37,500 nucleotides of DNA, taken from positions 1-37,500 of the forward strand of contig RPFO01000637.1 in the NCBI GenBank assembly GCA_009746045.1. Direction: 5' to 3'. The position numbers were made by a program, and so were the translations under genes. This stretch comes from Mesostigma viride. Taxonomy: Eukaryota > Streptophyta > Mesostigmatophyceae > Mesostigmatales > Mesostigmataceae. The notes beneath the pieces were generated by a model. The model made no database searches. It was not told the DNA's origin and saw nothing but the letters and a program-made list of their open reading frames with translations. Positions 34,053 to 37,500 of this stretch are shown piece by piece (within the stretch, counting starts at the first letter, position 1; every line of letters begins with the position of its first letter).

Positions 34053-35668
34053 ATGGCAAGGTCTGACCTGCCTGCTGTTGACGTTAGGCCAGTGAACACG
34101 GTGTGTGCTTCTGACCCTGCTGTCCCTATGGGCCCTCCTGTACCAGGTCTCCTACTCAAGTTTCAGGCTAGGCTCCTTAATGTGCCAGTTCCCTTGGCTC
34201 AGCCAGCTTGCTTGTTTATGATTGATTCTGGTGCAGGCAGTAATTATATTGCTGCCTCCTTGGTGCAGGAGTTGAAGTTGCCTGTGTTGTCCTACCCCAC
34301 ACCGGTCATGGTGCAGTATTCTGATGGCAGGAGAAGCTGCTCACCTGGCTACGTGCAGCTGGTCTTCCAAGTTTGTTCATCCCAGACTTTGGAAGTGACA
34401 GCAGACGTCATTCCCCTCACGGCAGCAGATGTGATTTTGGGGATCCCCTGGTTGGCTGACACCAATCCTGCTATTTCCTGGCCTGACAGGGTGGTTCAGT
34501 TCAGAGATGGGACCGTGTGGGATGCCACCTGTGTGTTGCAAGGGGGGAGAAGAACAGCCACTGAGTGCTGTTCCACACAGGCAGCCGTCAATGATGGCAA
34601 GAGTGGGGAAACAGGTTCGAAGGGGGTGGACCAGGAGCCTACGTTGGAGGAGAAACGGGCTGCCCTAATGAAGCATGTGTGGTCTGCCAAGCATACTCTG
34701 TCTTATTTGGCCACCTATCCAGTGGAACACATCTTTTTCCTGCATTTGGTGCCTAATGAGCCTGAGCCTGCTAGTGGCCATTCTGTCAATGCTGTCAGTT
34801 CTACTGTCACCCCTGAGCAACAACAGCTGCATGATGCTTTGCTGGACAAGTATGGTGCCATCTTTGAGGACAAGATGCCCCAGTATCCTCCTGAGGGACC
34901 CATCACACATGTCATCAAGTTGGTAGAAGGTGCTCCTCCTCCCTTTGTGCCTATGTACAGGATGGACCCTGCAGAGATGGCGGAGCTGAAGACCATACTT
35001 ACTGGCTTGTTGGAGGCTGGTCTGATCCTCCCAGCTAACAGTCCTTTCAGTTCTGGGTGTCTGCTTGTGCCAAAGCATGATGGTGGTTGGAGGCTGTGCA
35101 TTGACCTGAGGGGACTGAACAAGGTGCCGGTCAAGTCCAGGTACCCTCTCCCCAGAATTGACGAGCTGCTGGAGAGGACTGCGGGAGCTGCCTTCTTCAC
35201 CAAGTTCGACCTCAGGCATGCTTTCTGGCAGATCAGGGTGGCCACTGAAGACATCCCCAAGACGGCTTTCTCCACTCCGTGGGGGCAGTTCCAGTGGACG
35301 GTGATGCCTATGGGTGCCTCTAACAGCCCTGCCACTATGCAGATGTTTGTCAATGCCATCTTTGGCCACCTAACTGGTAATGCCCTGCCCCAGATCTCAC
35401 CTGACCTATGCAACCCCAAGTTCAAAGACATTGCCCACTTGTGTGACACTGCCAGGGTGGTCTTCAGGACGTGTGTGGTCGTCTACCTGGATGACATTCT
35501 GGTGCACTCCCGTACCTTCAAGGAGCATGTGGAGAACGCGTGGAGGAGGTCCTCAAGGTGATCCAGCAGTATCACCTGTCTGTGAAGAGGTCCAAGGTGG
35601 AGCACTTGGGGCCAAGAGGTAAAGTTTCTGGGCTACCAGCTGAGCTCCGCAGGTATGACTCGAGTTAG
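34053..35668 (+). pseudogene. pol (protease and reverse transcriptase) of the gypsy element
   Basis: The main open frame is 34053-35561. Protease: LFMIDSGAGSNYI holds the DSG active site (about 34213-34250), followed by a VILGIPWL flap-type block. RT: LVPKHDGGWRLCIDLRGLNK, then FFTKFDLRHAFWQIRV (first catalytic Asp), MPMGASNSPATMQ and VVYLDDILVHS with the YLDD catalytic box (about 35482). The frame is lost just after HSRTFKEH; coding similarity continues in other frames (VLKVIQQYHLSVKRSK, then VKFLGYQLSSAGM) up to about 35668. The stretch between MPMGA and YLDD is longer than usual. Confidence 0.9.
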
Positions 35669-36234
35669 GGGTGGTCTCCTTCATCATTTTGCCATCTATC
35701 CTTGCGTACCATCTGCCTCCATATTACAGACAAACCAGGAGGCTGCCCGGGTGTGAGCCCGTCACGTCTACATAGTGTAACACATGTCCATGCCGAGTCT
35801 ATCACAAAAAGTCCACGGGTGGCGGCCCTGCCGGCCGCGCGCGGCCTGGGGCACGCCAGGTGATCATGAGGACATGCATATCGCCCAGGCTGGGCGGGCT
35901 TGGCGCCAGCTAGTCTATCTGATGTGTCTACCTGATCTGTGCGGGCCGACATGTTGTCTTATCTCAAAGGAGAAATTCTTGCCACCGACCACCAGCCGAG
36001 GCATCCATTCATCAAAATTGCTCATACACGGAATAAGCTGTCAACCAGCGCAGGCTGGCCGGGAGTTTATAAAGTGAGACAATATGTTAATGTAAAATTA
36101 AACTAAAATAAATTAAACTATTATTAACATTACTCCGTTAATTGGGAGATCATGTAGCATATATTCCCTTGCTGGATGGATGGAGGTGGGCGAAGCCGTG
36201 AGACCGAACTAGTCTAACTCTAAGCTAATCTAAT
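35669..36234. other. Spacer between two retroelement remnants
   Basis: No gypsy or LINE coding similarity and no other gene recognised. AT-rich from about 36075 to 36240, as expected near the 3' end of a LINE inserted on the minus strand. Confidence 0.5.
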
Positions 36235-37120
36235 CTAGAAAACCGTAACTAATTTACTCAGCAAAGCGCCCCTTCCTTTTGGGGTGGGGGGTGCTTGCCC
36301 ACAGGGGCTTGCGTGTGAGCCTGGACAATCGTCTTCCACCTCTTCTTGTTCTGCATAGCAGTCCAAGCAAGAGAGAGCTAGGGAGTGAATGCGATGTTCA
36401 AACGGGGCTGGGACCACTAGGTCGGCCAGCAACGACTGTGTATAGCTCATGGCATGTTTACCCATCTTTCTAGGAATGTCCTTGGGGCCAGGCCAATCAG
36501 GATATGCCGCCCTGGTTGGCCAAGCCGCTGGGGGCCGGCCTAGACCGAGGTCGGTGTCTACCTGACTGGCTTGAGCCAGATGTCCTACGAATGCTATCCT
36601 ACGCTGTCTTATCTCGTCCGAAATGCGAGGCATACCCTGGTACAAAGCTTCTAAAGACCTATGTGTGGAAAATCCTACGTTCAGGGCCTGGCGGAGCATC
36701 CTGGTTACCGTGCCGTTCAGCCGTGTGGCCAGCGTGTCCGTGAGCGTCCATGCCTCGGCGCCATAGGTGAGCACCGTGAGGACCAGGACCTTGAAGACCA
36801 TTCGCTTGCGGTGCTCGCCCAGGTCCTTTGAGTGCCAGTAGGTTTTGAGCGAACGAAGCCTAGCCCAGGCCAGGCCGATGTGGGTGTCCACATCGTCGGC
36901 GGTGTCGGGGAGCATGCTCCCCAGCAGTTTGAAGCGATCACGGAACGGGACCTCCGTCCCGTCTAGCAGCCGCGGCAGCGGCGGGCGACTGGTAGCCCCA
37001 ATCACCATCACCTCAGTTTTGACACTAATCTCCAACCCCACCGCCCGCGCCTCCAAGCCCAGACAGTCCAGCCAGGTCTGAATGTGTGAGTTTATGGAAA
37101 CTTGCAGGTATTTGCACCGG
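36235..37120 (-). pseudogene. 5'-truncated LINE (non-LTR retrotransposon), C-terminal part of the RT polyprotein
   Basis: A 273-codon frame is open from 37056 to 36235, and related codons continue upstream to about 37120. GLEISVKTEVMVIG is the block after the RT catalytic box (one Lys fewer than the common KKTEVM). FRDRFKLLGSMLPDTADDVDTHIGLAWARLRSL and LTYGAEAWTLT are typical of LINE RT C-terminal regions, followed by RRIAFVGHLAQ. The last 40 residues have several Cys but no clear zinc finger. The RT catalytic box, endonuclease and ORF1 are missing, the usual pattern of 5' truncation on insertion. No internal stops remain, so insertion may be fairly recent. Confidence 0.85.
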
Positions 37121-37500
37121 GTGCAGAGGCCTGGGCTGCGCGCAAAATCACAAAAAAATAAGTCACTCTTGGTTCACGTTTTTGGAATGGTTGATTGCTG
37201 ATACAATTCATCCGGAGATGCTGAAGCCCTAGGTAGATTGATAAGCGAGCTTGGCTGGGGAAATCATCCATTTATTAATACTCTGAATAAGGGCATCTAT
37301 TAAACTGGAGCCCTAATAAAGAATTGCCTCAGTCAGGCTTGCCAATCAGTGAGGCAGCCATTTGACAGCAGACGCCGGTAGACGCACCGTGCCTTGATCG
37401 TTAAGTCTTGGCTGCTTTGGCAATAAATCCAGCTCCATGTAGGAAGCACGACACCCATTGACTCTCATAGCCGTGTTAATGTATTATTCGTCCGCCAAAT
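37121..37500. other. Window end, no gene recognised
   Basis: AT-rich sequence with no supported exon, repeat or RNA gene. Confidence 0.5.

Larger units (their letters stand above)
32045..35668 (+). mobile_element. Ty3/gypsy LTR retrotransposon, decayed and 3'-truncated
   Basis: Order: primer-binding site, gag with zinc knuckle, aspartic protease, reverse transcriptase. Homology stops at about 35668, within the connection after the RT palm. RNase H, integrase and the 3' LTR are absent from the window. At least five frameshifts interrupt gag and pol, so the copy is not autonomous. The order and the RT motifs identify Ty3/gypsy (Metaviridae) rather than copia. Confidence 0.9.

Overview
The window looks like nuclear DNA of a green alga, probably a chlorophyte. 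The grounds are GT-AG introns in every gene, a transketolase with an Ala/Ser/Lys-rich plastid-type leader, strongly GC-ending codons in the conserved exons, plant-type TTTAGGG motifs, and a long class III nucleotide cyclase of a kind typical of green algae. Species cannot be assigned from sequence alone. Minisatellites are abundant, both between genes and inside introns.

Layout. 1-4990 is intergenic and dominated by tandem repeats, the largest a 38-bp minisatellite of about 43 copies (1430-3073). 4994-7888 (+) is a three-exon plastid transketolase (749 aa). 9097-26863 (-) is one 17.8-kb gene that I reassembled as 12 exons with consistent phases (1482 codons plus stop). It encodes a receptor-type cyclase: signal peptide, two tandem sugar-type periplasmic-binding-protein (PBP) domains, an EGF-like module, one transmembrane helix, two class III cyclase homology domains (C1 and C2) and a Ser/Pro-rich tail. 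Several of its introns carry their own minisatellites; the one in intron 6 repeats the end of exon 6 together with its splice donor. 28581-30634 (+) is a two-exon GT32-like glycosyltransferase, divergent from the cyclase. 31.3-35.7 kb holds a decayed Ty3/gypsy retrotransposon (gag with a zinc knuckle, protease, reverse transcriptase) with several frameshifts and no 3' part. 36235-37120 (-) is the 3' end of a 5'-truncated LINE.

Function. Transketolase serves the Calvin-Benson cycle and the pentose phosphate pathway. The cyclase is inferred to sense an extracellular small ligand and make a cyclic nucleotide inside the cell. Its two cyclase domains look complementary: C1 keeps both metal-binding Asp residues and C2 keeps the transition-state Asn and Arg, so a single intramolecular C1/C2 active site is predicted. 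The glycosyltransferase is predicted to act in the secretory pathway. No pathway link between these three genes is evident beyond proximity. All exon models rest on conserved-protein continuity, splice consensus and phase, with no transcript evidence.
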